Source of the DNA: Arenibacter troitsensis
GTDB taxonomy: Bacteria; Bacteroidota; Bacteroidia; Flavobacteriales; Flavobacteriaceae
Assembly: GCF_900177645.1 (NCBI RefSeq)
Contig: NZ_FXAO01000012.1
Span: 1 to 64,000, forward strand
Length of the DNA stretch: 64,000 bases
Direction of reading: 5' to 3'
A program made the position numbers and the translations under genes. Shown here piece after piece: positions 53,762 through 62,985 of this stretch. How positions within the stretch are numbered: position 1 is the stretch's first letter; every line of letters begins with the position of its first letter. The notes below the pieces were generated by a model. It had not been told where the DNA came from and did not search any database. It saw only the letters and a list, made by a program, of their open reading frames with translations.

Positions 53762-54307
53762 TTAATTGTTTTCTTTTTGTTTATCAATATTTAAAATGGT
53801 AATGGTGGATTTAATGGGGACGTTTACCCCAATTTTATTATTGTCCCCGTGATATCCGTAAGATAGGGAGGAGGGGAACAAAAATGTTGCGCTTTCCTTC
53901 TCTTTTAAAAGCTTTACACTATTTCTTAGACCGGGGAAAAGGTCTTGCTTATCTACCTTATAGGTTATGGTGCCTATATCCTCTTTGGAGTATATGGTGT
54001 CATTGTTGAAAGTCATGACATTGTACTGCAATGTAACCAGGTCATCTGTTTTAGGGTAGTAATCGGTTTGTTCGCTCTTGTGAATATAATGGTACCATGA
54101 GCCGATTCCGCTGGAGAAATAGGTGTTCAAGGAGTCATTTTTAATGATTTCCATGATATGTTTTTCTTCCTTTGCCAATAGGTCCTTATTCCTTTCCACC
54201 GATTTTTGTAAAATGCTTCCGGTTTTAACTTTGACCGGCTTTCGCGGTTCAGGTCCATTGCAGCTAAAAACGGCGACAATAAGCAAAAGAAATATTAGGT
54301 TTTTCAT
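53762..54307 (-). CDS. gldI: Gliding-motility lipoprotein GldI (FKBP-type isomerase)
   Basis: A 181-residue lipoprotein (lipobox FSC, cysteine at residue 16) with an FKBP-type C-terminal domain (about 85 to 175, FPGLRNSVKLLKEKESATFLFPSSLSYGYHGD). It matches GldI, a lipoprotein required for gliding and secretion in Flavobacterium johnsoniae. Its start overlaps the stop of the upstream DHH gene by four bases, and the dual isomerase follows after 11 bases, so three genes are translated from one message. Whether this strain glides depends on the rest of the gld/spr set, which is not in the window. Confidence 0.9.
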   Translation of the reverse strand: MKNLIFLLLIVAVFSCNGPEPRKPVKVKTGSILQKSVERNKDLLAKEEKHIMEIIKNDSLNTYFSSGIGSWYHYIHKSEQTDYYPKTDDLVTLQYNVMTFNNDTIYSKEDIGTITYKVDKQDLFPGLRNSVKLLKEKESATFLFPSSLSYGYHGDNNKIGVNVPIKSTITILNIDKQKENN

Positions 54308-55320
54308 GCGTTTAGATCATCTTTATATTGTGGTAATAAGGACTTGAATAGGCTTATGGTTTCTTCTATGGAAACATCGCTTCGTCCACCTGCCGCATTT
54401 GTATGTCCGCCTCCATTAAAATGGGCTCTAGCGAATTCATTTACGGAAAAATCACCTTCAGATCTAAAGGAGATCTTGATAATTCCTTCCTCCCGGTTTT
54501 CAATGAAAATAACGGCAAAAACAATTCCTTCCAAGGTTAGACCGTAATTTACAAAACCTTCCGTATCTCCCTTTTTATAATTGTAGGTATCCAATTCGTC
54601 TTGTGACAAAGTGATGAATGCCGTATGATATTCCTCTAGGATAACCATGTTTTTTAAAGCACAACCCAAAAGATGCAATCTACTTGGGGTGTTGGTATCA
54701 TATACCTTGTTATGTGCTTCCGTATTTTTGGCACCTTTCTCTATTAATTTGGCAACAACCAAATGTGTCCTGCTGGTAGTGGAAGAATATTTAAAGGAAC
54801 CGGTATCGGTCATAATTCCGGTGTATAAGGAAATTGCAAGGTCTGGGGTAATGCTTTCCAATTCGCCTAAACCTTCAATTACATTAAAAACCATTTCACA
54901 TGTAGAACTCATACCAACGTCTGAGTACATAATTTTGGCATAATCATCAGGTTCCTGATGGTGGTCTATCATTACAAATGCGGCTGAAGAACTTTCCAAA
55001 AGTGGTTGCAGTTGCCCTATCCTTCCCAAGTGATTGAAGTCTAAAGTAAATATTACGGAAGCATTATTAATCAGGGATTTGGCTACTGAAGGGTCTTTTT
55101 CAAAATTGACTATCTCCTCACTTCCCGGCATCCATTTTAAAAATTTGGGAAAATCATTGGGAACAATGATGGTAGCATCCTGATCTTTGCCCTTCAGAAA
55201 GTGCCATAGCCCCAAAGTAGAACCAATAGCATCCCCGTCCGGATTTTTGTGCGGTATAATTACAATTTTCTGAGGGATGTCCAATAAGCCCTTAATTGCC
55301 TTTATAATCTCTAAATTCAT
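54304..55320 (-). CDS. DHH/DHHA1-family phosphoesterase (NrnA-like)
   Basis: A 338-residue cytoplasmic phosphoesterase. The start at 55320 gives the usual N-terminus (MNLEIIKAIKGLLDIPQKIVII), while longer frames carry an unlikely leader. Motifs: HKNPDGDAIGS (metal-binding Asp), DFNHLGR and the DHH box MIDHHQEPDD, then a DHHA1 domain ending in FNGGGHTNAAGG. The fold is that of NrnA, which breaks down short oligonucleotides and pAp. First gene of the DHH, gldI, isomerase operon. Confidence 0.9.
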   Translation of the reverse strand: MNLEIIKAIKGLLDIPQKIVIIPHKNPDGDAIGSTLGLWHFLKGKDQDATIIVPNDFPKFLKWMPGSEEIVNFEKDPSVAKSLINNASVIFTLDFNHLGRIGQLQPLLESSSAAFVMIDHHQEPDDYAKIMYSDVGMSSTCEMVFNVIEGLGELESITPDLAISLYTGIMTDTGSFKYSSTTSRTHLVVAKLIEKGAKNTEAHNKVYDTNTPSRLHLLGCALKNMVILEEYHTAFITLSQDELDTYNYKKGDTEGFVNYGLTLEGIVFAVIFIENREEGIIKISFRSEGDFSVNEFARAHFNGGGHTNAAGGRSDVSIEETISLFKSLLPQYKDDLNA

Positions 55321-55561
55321 GCGCGCAAAGATACAATTTAATAATATATGGCATTGTTTGAAAAATCTAATTTTAAATTGGACATATACCGTGATGGAAT
55401 GTATTAAAATAAAGCTGCCAAATGAGGTATGGGGAGGTGGGAATTGAATGTGTGATATCATAAGTGCATTCAAGAATTGCCGGGTATTTACGCAAAATAA
55501 TAACTTGTAAAATTTTAGGCCTTAGGCAATAGCTGATCAAAGTTAGGGGTTTCTTGCCATG

Positions 55562-55593
55562 TTGAAAAGAAGTCGGATTCTTGGTTATATTTG
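55562..55593 (+). promoter_or_regulatory. Bacteroidetes-type promoter for the antiporter
   Basis: TTG at 55562-55564 and TATATTTG at 55586-55593 are 21 bases apart. Transcription from here would begin about eight bases before the ATG at 55609, supporting that start over an in-frame TTG at 55591. Confidence 0.5.
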
Positions 55594-55608
55594 TGGGAAA
55601 ACATTTTG

Positions 55609-56547
55609 ATGCTGGATATATTTCTTATTGTCTTAGGACTGGTATTGTTGATTGCGGGGGGGAATTGGCTTTTGAAGGCGGCAGTGGCCTTGTCGTTAAA
55701 ACTTAATATCCCAAAAATTGTTATAGGTATGACGGTGGTTTCCTTTGCAACTTCCGCACCCGAGTTGATTGTTAGTGTAAATGCTGCCTTGGAAGGATTT
55801 CCCGATTTGGCATTGGGCAATGTTGTGGGGTCCAATATTGCCAATTTAGGTTTGGTGCTGGCAATAACCATAATTTTGGGCAGCATTGAGGTTAGAAAGA
55901 GTTTTTATACTACGGATTGGCCGGTTATGATGTTGGCCTCCTTGTTATTCTTCATTTTTATTTATTTTGATGGCGAATTGCAAAGATACGAGGGCTTTGT
56001 CATGGTGGTCGTACTCTTTATTTTCCTAGTATATTTATTGCGTTTTCAGAAAACTGCCGTTGTTGATGAATTGCCTGAAGATGATGTGCCGCTGCCTATA
56101 TATAAGACGGTGCTATTTTTGGGGCTGGGAGGGCTTGCCCTTTGGGGAGGATCGGAGCTATTGATTAAGGGTGCCGTAGGGCTAGCTACTTTTTATGGTG
56201 TTAGTGAGCGGGTAATTGCAGTAACCGTTGTATCAATTGGGACTAGTATTCCGGAATTGGCCGCCTCGGTCATTGCCGTAATTAAGAAGGAAAAGGCCAT
56301 TTCACTGGGAAATCTAATCGGGTCGAATATTTTTAATCTTTTGGCTGTTTTGGGTATAACATCAATGATTACACCTATTAAAGTGTTGGACCAGGGCTTG
56401 CTGACCAACGATATTTTTTGGATGTTGGGTACATCCTTTTTAATCCTTCCACTAGTGTTTTTACCGAAAGGGCTTAGGTTGGGATGGAGGGACGGAGTAA
56501 TCCTTCTAGCGGTTTACGTGCTATTTGTATATTTAACAATAAGCTAA
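55609..56547 (+). CDS. Calcium/sodium antiporter (CaCA family)
   Basis: A 312-residue membrane protein with about ten transmembrane segments. The two inverted alpha-repeats carry SFATSAPELIVS and SIGTSIPELAAS, the G/S-T-S-x-PE motifs that bind Ca2+ in the family. Relatives include E. coli YrbG. I take the ATG at 55609 as start because the promoter leaves no room for the earlier TTG. It is followed 21 bases later by a CarboxypepD_reg-like gene. Confidence 0.88.
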   Translation: MLDIFLIVLGLVLLIAGGNWLLKAAVALSLKLNIPKIVIGMTVVSFATSAPELIVSVNAALEGFPDLALGNVVGSNIANLGLVLAITIILGSIEVRKSFYTTDWPVMMLASLLFFIFIYFDGELQRYEGFVMVVVLFIFLVYLLRFQKTAVVDELPEDDVPLPIYKTVLFLGLGGLALWGGSELLIKGAVGLATFYGVSERVIAVTVVSIGTSIPELAASVIAVIKKEKAISLGNLIGSNIFNLLAVLGITSMITPIKVLDQGLLTNDIFWMLGTSFLILPLVFLPKGLRLGWRDGVILLAVYVLFVYLTIS

Positions 56548-56568
56548 AGAAGTTGATATAATTAGATT

Positions 56569-58194
56569 ATGGGAAGGTTTCGTCATTTTATTTTTGCTTT
56601 CTTTATTATGGCATTGGCCAAGGTACATGGTCAGGAAAATCAATATATAAGCGGCGTTCTTCTCGATTCCGAAACCTTGGAACCCATATCTTTTGCCAGT
56701 ATTAGGGTCAAGAATAGGGCAGTGGGTGTTATTTCCAACAATGATGGCAGTTTTAGGGTTCCTCTCAAATTTAGGGAGTTGAACGACACCTTGCATATTT
56801 CCTCCATGGGATATGACTCCAGGGAAATAGTGATTAGCAGTTTAAGGCCCAAGGAAATAAATCAACTATACTTAAATCCTATGCTGGTCCAATTGGAGGA
56901 GGTTACCCTAAGTGCATCCAAGAAAAGTAAAAGAGACAGAAATGCGGGAAATGACAAAGATAAGCCCGTAACGGCCGAAGACATTATTGCCAAGGCCATA
57001 GAAAAAATCCCGCTAAATTATCCCTTTAATCCACAGTCCTACGTTGGGTATTACAGGGATTACCAATGGAAATCCGGAGGCTATACCAATTTAAATGAGG
57101 CCATTGTTGAGGTTTTTGATCAAGGTTTCGGGACATTGGATTATGAGGATTCCAATACAAGGATATACGAGTACTCGAGAAATACGAACTTTCCAATAGA
57201 TTCCTTGAGTGAAAGGCTATATGATTATGGCGAATATAAGACCAAGACCATCCCCAAGGCTTATTTGAATAGTTACGGGGGCAATGAATTTGTAATATTG
57301 CGCATCATGGATGCCATTAGGAATTATAACACCTTCTCTTATTCATACGTAGATCACTTGGATACTGATTTTGTTAAGAACCATGATTTTACAATTGAGG
57401 ACGATACCTCATTGGATGGGGTATCATTGTATGTAATAGATATTTATAAACACAATAGAAGGATAATGGTACGTGGCAAGATTTATATTTCCAAGGATAA
57501 TTTTGAAATCGTTAAATTGGAATACGCCACTTATGACGCCTTGCTGGGAACTAGGAAAATAAGTAAGACCAGTAAGAGGATTGAAGACAGATTACTTTAT
57601 CGAACCGTTGTGGAATACAAGAAAGAGGGCCATAAAATGTTTCCCAGTTATATTTCCTTTAGCAATAAATTTGAGGTAAAGGTGCCACCGGTTTTTACGG
57701 CAAAGAACGTGCTTATAGACTTTGAAAACCAGCGATTTGAAATTGCATTCAACAGGGTGCCCTTGCATTTCAAGGTGCTTAAGGACAAAAATTACAATAT
57801 TAGTTATAAGGGTAAGGGTATAGATATCGAGAAGGTTGTTCTGGCGGATAGTGCAACCGTACAGTTGTATCCCAAGATAAACCTTGGAGATCAGGCCTTG
57901 GAGGTGTTTTACAAAGAACCAGGGGAAATAGCCAAAGATGATTTTCGGATAGTCATGGATAACATTATAGATATGGATGGGAACAAGTTGGATTACTCCG
58001 AGACGTATTCCTTAATGCAATTCAGGGAATTTTTTGTTCAGCAGCGAAAACCGGTGGTGCAATATCCTGACAAGCATCTTTATATGGATAAAAATTGGCC
58101 CATTTTCCAGGGTCAACCCATCGTTAAACCTGATAATTACAGTGATTTTTGGATGAACACTCCACTGCGTAATGAGGGTGCTGTCATAAAATAA
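56569..58194 (+). CDS. Exported carboxypeptidase-regulatory-like protein
   Basis: A 541-residue exported protein: signal peptide ending KVHGQ, then a carboxypeptidase-regulatory-like Ig domain (about 24 to 110, ISGVLLDSETLEPISFASI) as in TonB-linked surface proteins. The remaining 400 residues are strand-rich (YVGYYRDYQWKSGGYTNLNE, FEIVKLEYATYDALLG) without a plug or barrel. It may be a periplasmic or surface partner of an outer-membrane system. Function unknown. Confidence 0.72.
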   Translation: MGRFRHFIFAFFIMALAKVHGQENQYISGVLLDSETLEPISFASIRVKNRAVGVISNNDGSFRVPLKFRELNDTLHISSMGYDSREIVISSLRPKEINQLYLNPMLVQLEEVTLSASKKSKRDRNAGNDKDKPVTAEDIIAKAIEKIPLNYPFNPQSYVGYYRDYQWKSGGYTNLNEAIVEVFDQGFGTLDYEDSNTRIYEYSRNTNFPIDSLSERLYDYGEYKTKTIPKAYLNSYGGNEFVILRIMDAIRNYNTFSYSYVDHLDTDFVKNHDFTIEDDTSLDGVSLYVIDIYKHNRRIMVRGKIYISKDNFEIVKLEYATYDALLGTRKISKTSKRIEDRLLYRTVVEYKKEGHKMFPSYISFSNKFEVKVPPVFTAKNVLIDFENQRFEIAFNRVPLHFKVLKDKNYNISYKGKGIDIEKVVLADSATVQLYPKINLGDQALEVFYKEPGEIAKDDFRIVMDNIIDMDGNKLDYSETYSLMQFREFFVQQRKPVVQYPDKHLYMDKNWPIFQGQPIVKPDNYSDFWMNTPLRNEGAVIK

Positions 58195-58201
58195 TGTACA
58201 T

Positions 58202-58237
58202 AAAAAAACCGCCCCTCTTTCTCAAAAGGAACGGTCG
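58202..58237 (-). terminator. Terminator after the GSII gene, possibly bidirectional
   Basis: ACCGCCCC and GGAACGGT pair on the plus strand (8 pairs, two G-U on the other strand); on the minus strand the stem is followed by a long T-run. It separates two convergent genes. Confidence 0.75.
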
Positions 58238-58269
58238 GTAAAAATAATCAACAATTATTTTTTTACTCT

Positions 58270-59283
58270 TTATATTTTGGCGGATTTAACCGTTTTAACG
58301 ATTCTTCCTGCTATTTTGTATGGGTCACCATTGGAAGCTGGTCTTCTATCTTCCAACCAACCTTTCCAGCCTTTTTGAACTGTAATGATCGGAATTCTAA
58401 TAGAGGCACCTCTATCGGAAATACCATAACTAAAGTCATTTATAGAAGCTGTTTCATGTCTTCCTGTCAAACGCTGTTCGTTAAATTCACCATAAACGGC
58501 AATGTGCTCTTTAACAACTGGACGGAAGGCCTCACAAATCTTTTCGTAAACTTCCCTAGAACCACAGGTTCTCAAAGTAGTGTTGGAGAAGTTAGCGTGC
58601 ATACCTGAACCATTCCAATCGGTGTCGCCAAGAGGTTTGGGGTGGTATTCAATATAGTAACCGTGTTTTTCGGTCAATCTGTCCAATAGATATCTTGCAA
58701 CCCAAATTTCATCACCTGCTTTTTTGGCACCTTTGGCAAATAACTGGAATTCCCACTGTCCACATGCAACTTCTTGGTTAATTCCCTCAAAGTTTAGACC
58801 GGCGGCGATACATGCATCTGCATGCTCTTCTACCAAGTCACGTCCGTGGGTATTTAGACCACCAACGGAACAGTAGTACATACCTTGTGGTTTTGGGTAA
58901 CCACCTCTAGGAAATCCTAGTGGTAACTCTGTTTTGGTGTCCATTATGAAATATTCTTGCTCAAATCCAAACCAGAAATCATTGTCTTCGTCCTCAATGG
59001 TTGCCCTAGCGTTTGATACGTGTGGGGTTCCGTCAGGGTTCATAACCTCGGTCATTACAAGGTAACCATTAACACGATGCGGGTCGGGATAAATTGCTAC
59101 GGGCTTTAACACACAGTCAGAAGATCCTCCTTCGGCCTGGCGGGTTGAACTTCCATCAAAAGACCAGATAGGGCAATCTTCCAGTTTACCACTGAAGTTA
59201 TCCTCAATCTTGGTTTTACTCCTCATGTTTTGTGTGGGCTCGTACCCGTCCAACCAAATGTATTCTAATTTAGACTTGCTCAT
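58270..59283 (-). CDS. Glutamine synthetase, type II (eukaryote-like)
   Basis: A 337-residue glutamine synthetase, far shorter than the roughly 470-residue type I, with the type II layout: LEYIWLDGYEPTQNMRSKTKI and WSFDGSSTRQA near the N-terminus, EQEYFIMD, GSGMHANFS, and the C-terminal DRGASIRIP. It joins ammonia to glutamate. It lies back to back with a type III enzyme, sharing a 197-base control region. Type II forms are common in Flavobacteriia and rare in other bacteria. Confidence 0.9.
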   Translation of the reverse strand: MSKSKLEYIWLDGYEPTQNMRSKTKIEDNFSGKLEDCPIWSFDGSSTRQAEGGSSDCVLKPVAIYPDPHRVNGYLVMTEVMNPDGTPHVSNARATIEDEDNDFWFGFEQEYFIMDTKTELPLGFPRGGYPKPQGMYYCSVGGLNTHGRDLVEEHADACIAAGLNFEGINQEVACGQWEFQLFAKGAKKAGDEIWVARYLLDRLTEKHGYYIEYHPKPLGDTDWNGSGMHANFSNTTLRTCGSREVYEKICEAFRPVVKEHIAVYGEFNEQRLTGRHETASINDFSYGISDRGASIRIPIITVQKGWKGWLEDRRPASNGDPYKIAGRIVKTVKSAKI

Positions 59284-59317
59284 AATATGTATTGTTGATT
59301 TTTATTATTAACGCAGA

Positions 59318-59325
59318 CAAAAATA
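59318..59325 (-). promoter_or_regulatory. -7 box of the GSII gene
   Basis: TATTTTTG on the minus strand, 35 bases before the start at 59283. It is followed by TCTGCG. No -33 TTG is seen. Confidence 0.4.
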
Positions 59326-59392
59326 ATAATTTTCATCATATATGCCATTTTTTAGTGGGTTAATTGATGATAATGTTGATATTTTTTTGAAG

Positions 59393-59412
59393 ACCCCTAT
59401 TTTTTTGGGGGT
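59393..59412. promoter_or_regulatory. ACCCC/GGGGGT dyad between the two glutamine synthetase genes
   Basis: ACCCC at 59393-59397 and GGGGGT at 59407-59412 flank a T-rich centre in a very AT-rich region, so the paired GC blocks stand out. They may be an operator for a nitrogen regulator controlling both genes. No known regulator site matches. Confidence 0.35.
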
Positions 59413-59457
59413 ATATTATTAAATATGTATTTTATGTGGATTATTTTAATGAATTGT

Positions 59458-59465
59458 TATTTTTG
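59458..59465 (+). promoter_or_regulatory. -7 box of the GSIII gene
   Basis: TATTTTTG, 15 bases before the start at 59481 and followed by TCAAAA. A -33 TTG at the usual spacing is not present. Confidence 0.4.
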
Positions 59466-59480
59466 TCAAAAAATGTATTT

Positions 59481-61667
59481 ATGTCAAATCAAAGATTTAA
59501 GGCCATAACTAGTAGTCATACCAGAACGGAAATAGTTGTGGAAGACTCTGGAAGACGTTCGGAGTATTTTGGAATGAACGTGTTCAATGAGGAACGTATG
59601 CTGCAATACTTGACCAAGGATGCTTATGACAGGGTAAAGGCGGCCGTAGTATCCGGTGTTAAAATAGACAGGAAAGTTGCGGACCAAGTAGCGGAAGGGA
59701 TGAAGACATGGGCTATATCGATGGGAGCAACCCATTACACCCATTGGTTCCAACCTCTTACAGGAACCACTGCTGAAAAACACGATGCATTTTTTGATTT
59801 TTCACCGGAAGGACGGGTAATGGAGAAGTTCGGGGGTGGCCAATTGGTGCAGCAGGAGTCGGATGCTTCCAGTTTTCCAAATGGAGGAATACGCAATACT
59901 TTTGAAGCTAGGGGCTATACGGCTTGGGACCCCACTTCACCGGCATTTCTTTACGGTACCACTCTATGTATACCAACCGTTTTTGTGGCCTATACCGGGG
60001 AAGCCCTGGATAATAAAGCCCCACTTTTGAGAGCGCTGAATGCCATGGATGAGGCCGCGACTGCGGTAGCCAAATTTTTTGATAAAAATGTTACGAAAGT
60101 ATATGCCACATTGGGCTGGGAGCAGGAATATTTCTTAATAGACAAGTCCTTGGCTTTTTCCCGACCCGATATTAGTCTGGCCGGTCGTACCTTGGTTGGT
60201 CAATCCGCCGCAAAAGGCCAGCAATTGGACGATCATTATTTTGGGGTTATTCCAAATCGCGTTTTGAATTTCATGAAAGATTTGGAAAAGGAATGTACCA
60301 AATTGGGAATTCCGGTTAAAACCAGACATAATGAAGTTGCCCCCAATCAATTTGAGTTGGCTCCTATCTTTGAAGAAACCAATCTGGCCGTAGACCACAA
60401 TCTATTGCTCATGGATGTTATGGAAAAGATTGCCGATAAGCATTTCTTTAAAGTGCTCTTTCATGAAAAACCTTTTAGGGGAATAAATGGTTCCGGCAAA
60501 CACAACAATTGGTCTTTGTCCACAGATACCGGTGTTAACCTGCTTAGCCCTGGATCTACACCCATGAAAAACCTTCAGTTTTTAACTTTTTTCGTGAATA
60601 CGATAAAGGCAGTGGATAATTATGAGGAGCTATTGCGTTCTTCGATTGCTTCCGCCGGAAACGATCATAGATTGGGAGCCAACGAGGCGCCTCCAGCCAT
60701 CTTATCCATTTTTATAGGGGAACAATTAAATGAGGTGTTAAATGAACTGGAAGGCGTAACCAAAGGGAAATTGTCCCCTGAGGAAAAAACGGAATTGAAG
60801 TTGAACGTGGTAGGTAAGATTCCGGAAATACTTCTGGACAATACCGATCGTAACCGTACCTCGCCCTTTGCATTTACCGGAAACAAGTTTGAGATGAGGG
60901 GGGTTGGTTCCAAGTCCAATTGCGCCAAACCCATGATGGTACTTAATACCATTGTGGCCAAGCAACTTATGGCCTTCAAAAAGGAGGTGGACCAATTGGT
61001 GGACAAGAAAGGCCTAAAGAAGGATGAGGCTATTTTTAATGTCCTTAGGGAATACATAAAAACTTCCAAGAGAATAAGATTCGAGGGAGATGGTTATAGT
61101 GAAATATGGGAGAATGAGGCCAAATCCCGTGGTTTGAGCAATAATAAGAATACCCCAAAGGCATTGCAAGTACTTACCTCCAAAGAAAGTTTGGCACTGT
61201 TCAAGTCGATGAACGTTATGAGCGAAATTGAGGTCAGGGTGCGACAAGAGGTGGAATTGGAGGAATACATCCTTCATATTCAAATTGAAGGTAGGGTCTT
61301 TAATGAGCTTGCTTATAGCTATATCATACCGGCCGCCGTGGAGTATCAGAATAAGTTAATAAAAAATGTGGTAGGGCTGAAAGAAATTTACGGTGCCGCC
61401 CACAAGAAAATGTCCGAAAGCCAGTTGGATATTGTTGAGCGTATTTCCGAACATATCCGCGCTATTAAGATCAAGACAGACGCTATGGTAGACGAAAGGA
61501 AGAAAGCCAATAATATATCCGATATAAGCAAGAAGGCCTTTGCCTATTGCGATAACGTGCGGCCTTATTTTGACGAAATTCGTTACCACTGCGATAAATT
61601 GGAACAATTGGTAGGTGATGAATATTGGCCTCTAACCAAATATAGGGAACTATTGTTCATTAAATAA
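59481..61667 (+). CDS. glnN: Glutamine synthetase, type III
   Basis: A 728-residue GSIII enzyme. I start at the ATG at 59481; the in-frame ATG at 59436 precedes the likely promoter box. Typical GSIII features: the N-terminal ERMLQYLTKDAYDRVKAAV, LTGTTAEKHDAFFDF, LGWEQEYFLID, and the NGSGKHNNWS motif near the active site. Length is normal for GSIII (about 730). It is divergent to the type II enzyme and ends in a terminator. Confidence 0.93.
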   Translation: MSNQRFKAITSSHTRTEIVVEDSGRRSEYFGMNVFNEERMLQYLTKDAYDRVKAAVVSGVKIDRKVADQVAEGMKTWAISMGATHYTHWFQPLTGTTAEKHDAFFDFSPEGRVMEKFGGGQLVQQESDASSFPNGGIRNTFEARGYTAWDPTSPAFLYGTTLCIPTVFVAYTGEALDNKAPLLRALNAMDEAATAVAKFFDKNVTKVYATLGWEQEYFLIDKSLAFSRPDISLAGRTLVGQSAAKGQQLDDHYFGVIPNRVLNFMKDLEKECTKLGIPVKTRHNEVAPNQFELAPIFEETNLAVDHNLLLMDVMEKIADKHFFKVLFHEKPFRGINGSGKHNNWSLSTDTGVNLLSPGSTPMKNLQFLTFFVNTIKAVDNYEELLRSSIASAGNDHRLGANEAPPAILSIFIGEQLNEVLNELEGVTKGKLSPEEKTELKLNVVGKIPEILLDNTDRNRTSPFAFTGNKFEMRGVGSKSNCAKPMMVLNTIVAKQLMAFKKEVDQLVDKKGLKKDEAIFNVLREYIKTSKRIRFEGDGYSEIWENEAKSRGLSNNKNTPKALQVLTSKESLALFKSMNVMSEIEVRVRQEVELEEYILHIQIEGRVFNELAYSYIIPAAVEYQNKLIKNVVGLKEIYGAAHKKMSESQLDIVERISEHIRAIKIKTDAMVDERKKANNISDISKKAFAYCDNVRPYFDEIRYHCDKLEQLVGDEYWPLTKYRELLFIK

Positions 61668-61693
61668 TAGGAAGATTTATTAATTTATGAATT

Positions 61694-61722
61694 AAAAGCC
61701 CATGATTAGTGGGCTTTTTTTT
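61694..61722 (+). terminator. Rho-independent terminator of glnN
   Basis: AAAGCCCA and TGGGCTTT pair around a seven-base loop, followed by a T-run (the stem is extended by A-T pairs). Confidence 0.85.
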
Positions 61723-61757
61723 GTGGATTCTTCTATTTTTGTCGCAAACTTTTATTC

Positions 61758-62936
61758 ATGAGCTCATCCAACAGCAAAAGATACGATCAAAGAGGGGTTT
61801 CCGCTTCCAAGGAAGACGTGCACAATGCCATTAAAAATATTGATAAAGGCCTGTTTGCTAAGGCTTTTTGTAAAATTGTGCCCGATTACCTCACCAATGA
61901 TGAAGAGTACTGTTTGGTGATGCACGCCGATGGTGCGGGTACGAAATCCTCTTTGGCCTACATGTATTGGAAAGAGACAGGTGATATCACTGTATGGAAG
62001 GGAATAGCGCAAGATGCCCTAATCATGAACGTGGACGATCTTATTTGTGTTGGGGCAACGGACAATATTATGTTGTCTTCTACCATAGGGAGAAACAAAA
62101 ACTTAATTCCTGGAGAAGTCATTTCGGCCATCATAAATGGTACGGAAGAGTTGATCGAGGATTTGGAAAAACATGGGATAACCATAAGGTCAACTGGAGG
62201 GGAAACGGCAGATGTAGGGGATTTGGTGCGAACCATTATCGTTGATTCCACGGTAACGGCAAGATTAAAAAGGAGTGAGGTGATCAATAATGCCAATATA
62301 GAAGCTGGAGATGTCATCGTTGGTTTATCTTCCTCTGGGCAGGCTAGCTATGAAAAGGAATATAACGGGGGTATGGGTAGCAATGGGCTTACCTCTGCCA
62401 GGCATGATGTTTTTGCCAAATACTTGGCGGAAAAATATCCAGAAAGTTTTGACGCGGCCGTGCCAGAAGATTTGGTGTATTCCGGTACTGTAAAATTGAC
62501 CGATGCAGTGCCCGACGCTCCCTTGGATGCGGGGAAATTGGTGCTGTCCCCAACCCGGACCTATGCTCCTATTGTAAAAAAAATTCTAAGTAAGTATTCT
62601 GCGAACGATATTCATGGCATGGTGCATTGCAGTGGCGGTGCACAGACCAAAATTCTTCATTTTGTAGATAACCTACATATTGTTAAGGATAACCTATTTC
62701 CTGTTCCTCCCTTGTTTAAATTAATTCAAGAGCAATCGGAGACGGACTGGAAGGAGATGTACCAGGTTTTTAATTGTGGACATAGATTGGAATTGTATGT
62801 AAATTCCGCTATTGCGGACGACCTTATTGCCATTTCGGAGAGCTTTGGGGTTGCAGCCCAAATTGTGGGTAGGGTAGAAGGAAATGCTGTTAAAAAACTC
62901 ACAATTAAAAGCGAGTACGGCACCTTTGTTTATTAG
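61758..62936 (+). CDS. purM: AIR synthase-related protein (PurM family)
   Basis: A 392-residue member of the PurM superfamily, which forms aminoimidazole ribonucleotide in purine synthesis. Motifs: HADGAGTKSS (substrate loop), DDLICVGA, GGETADVGD and GLSSSGQASYEKEYNGGMGSNG. The sequence is divergent from E. coli PurM but is the usual form in Bacteroidetes. A -7-like TATTTTTGTCG lies at 61734-61743. It stands alone. Confidence 0.82.
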   Translation: MSSSNSKRYDQRGVSASKEDVHNAIKNIDKGLFAKAFCKIVPDYLTNDEEYCLVMHADGAGTKSSLAYMYWKETGDITVWKGIAQDALIMNVDDLICVGATDNIMLSSTIGRNKNLIPGEVISAIINGTEELIEDLEKHGITIRSTGGETADVGDLVRTIIVDSTVTARLKRSEVINNANIEAGDVIVGLSSSGQASYEKEYNGGMGSNGLTSARHDVFAKYLAEKYPESFDAAVPEDLVYSGTVKLTDAVPDAPLDAGKLVLSPTRTYAPIVKKILSKYSANDIHGMVHCSGGAQTKILHFVDNLHIVKDNLFPVPPLFKLIQEQSETDWKEMYQVFNCGHRLELYVNSAIADDLIAISESFGVAAQIVGRVEGNAVKKLTIKSEYGTFVY

Positions 62937-62985
62937 GGTATACGAATACCCTTTTTCCTACGTTGTTTTATAAAGAAATTACGTT

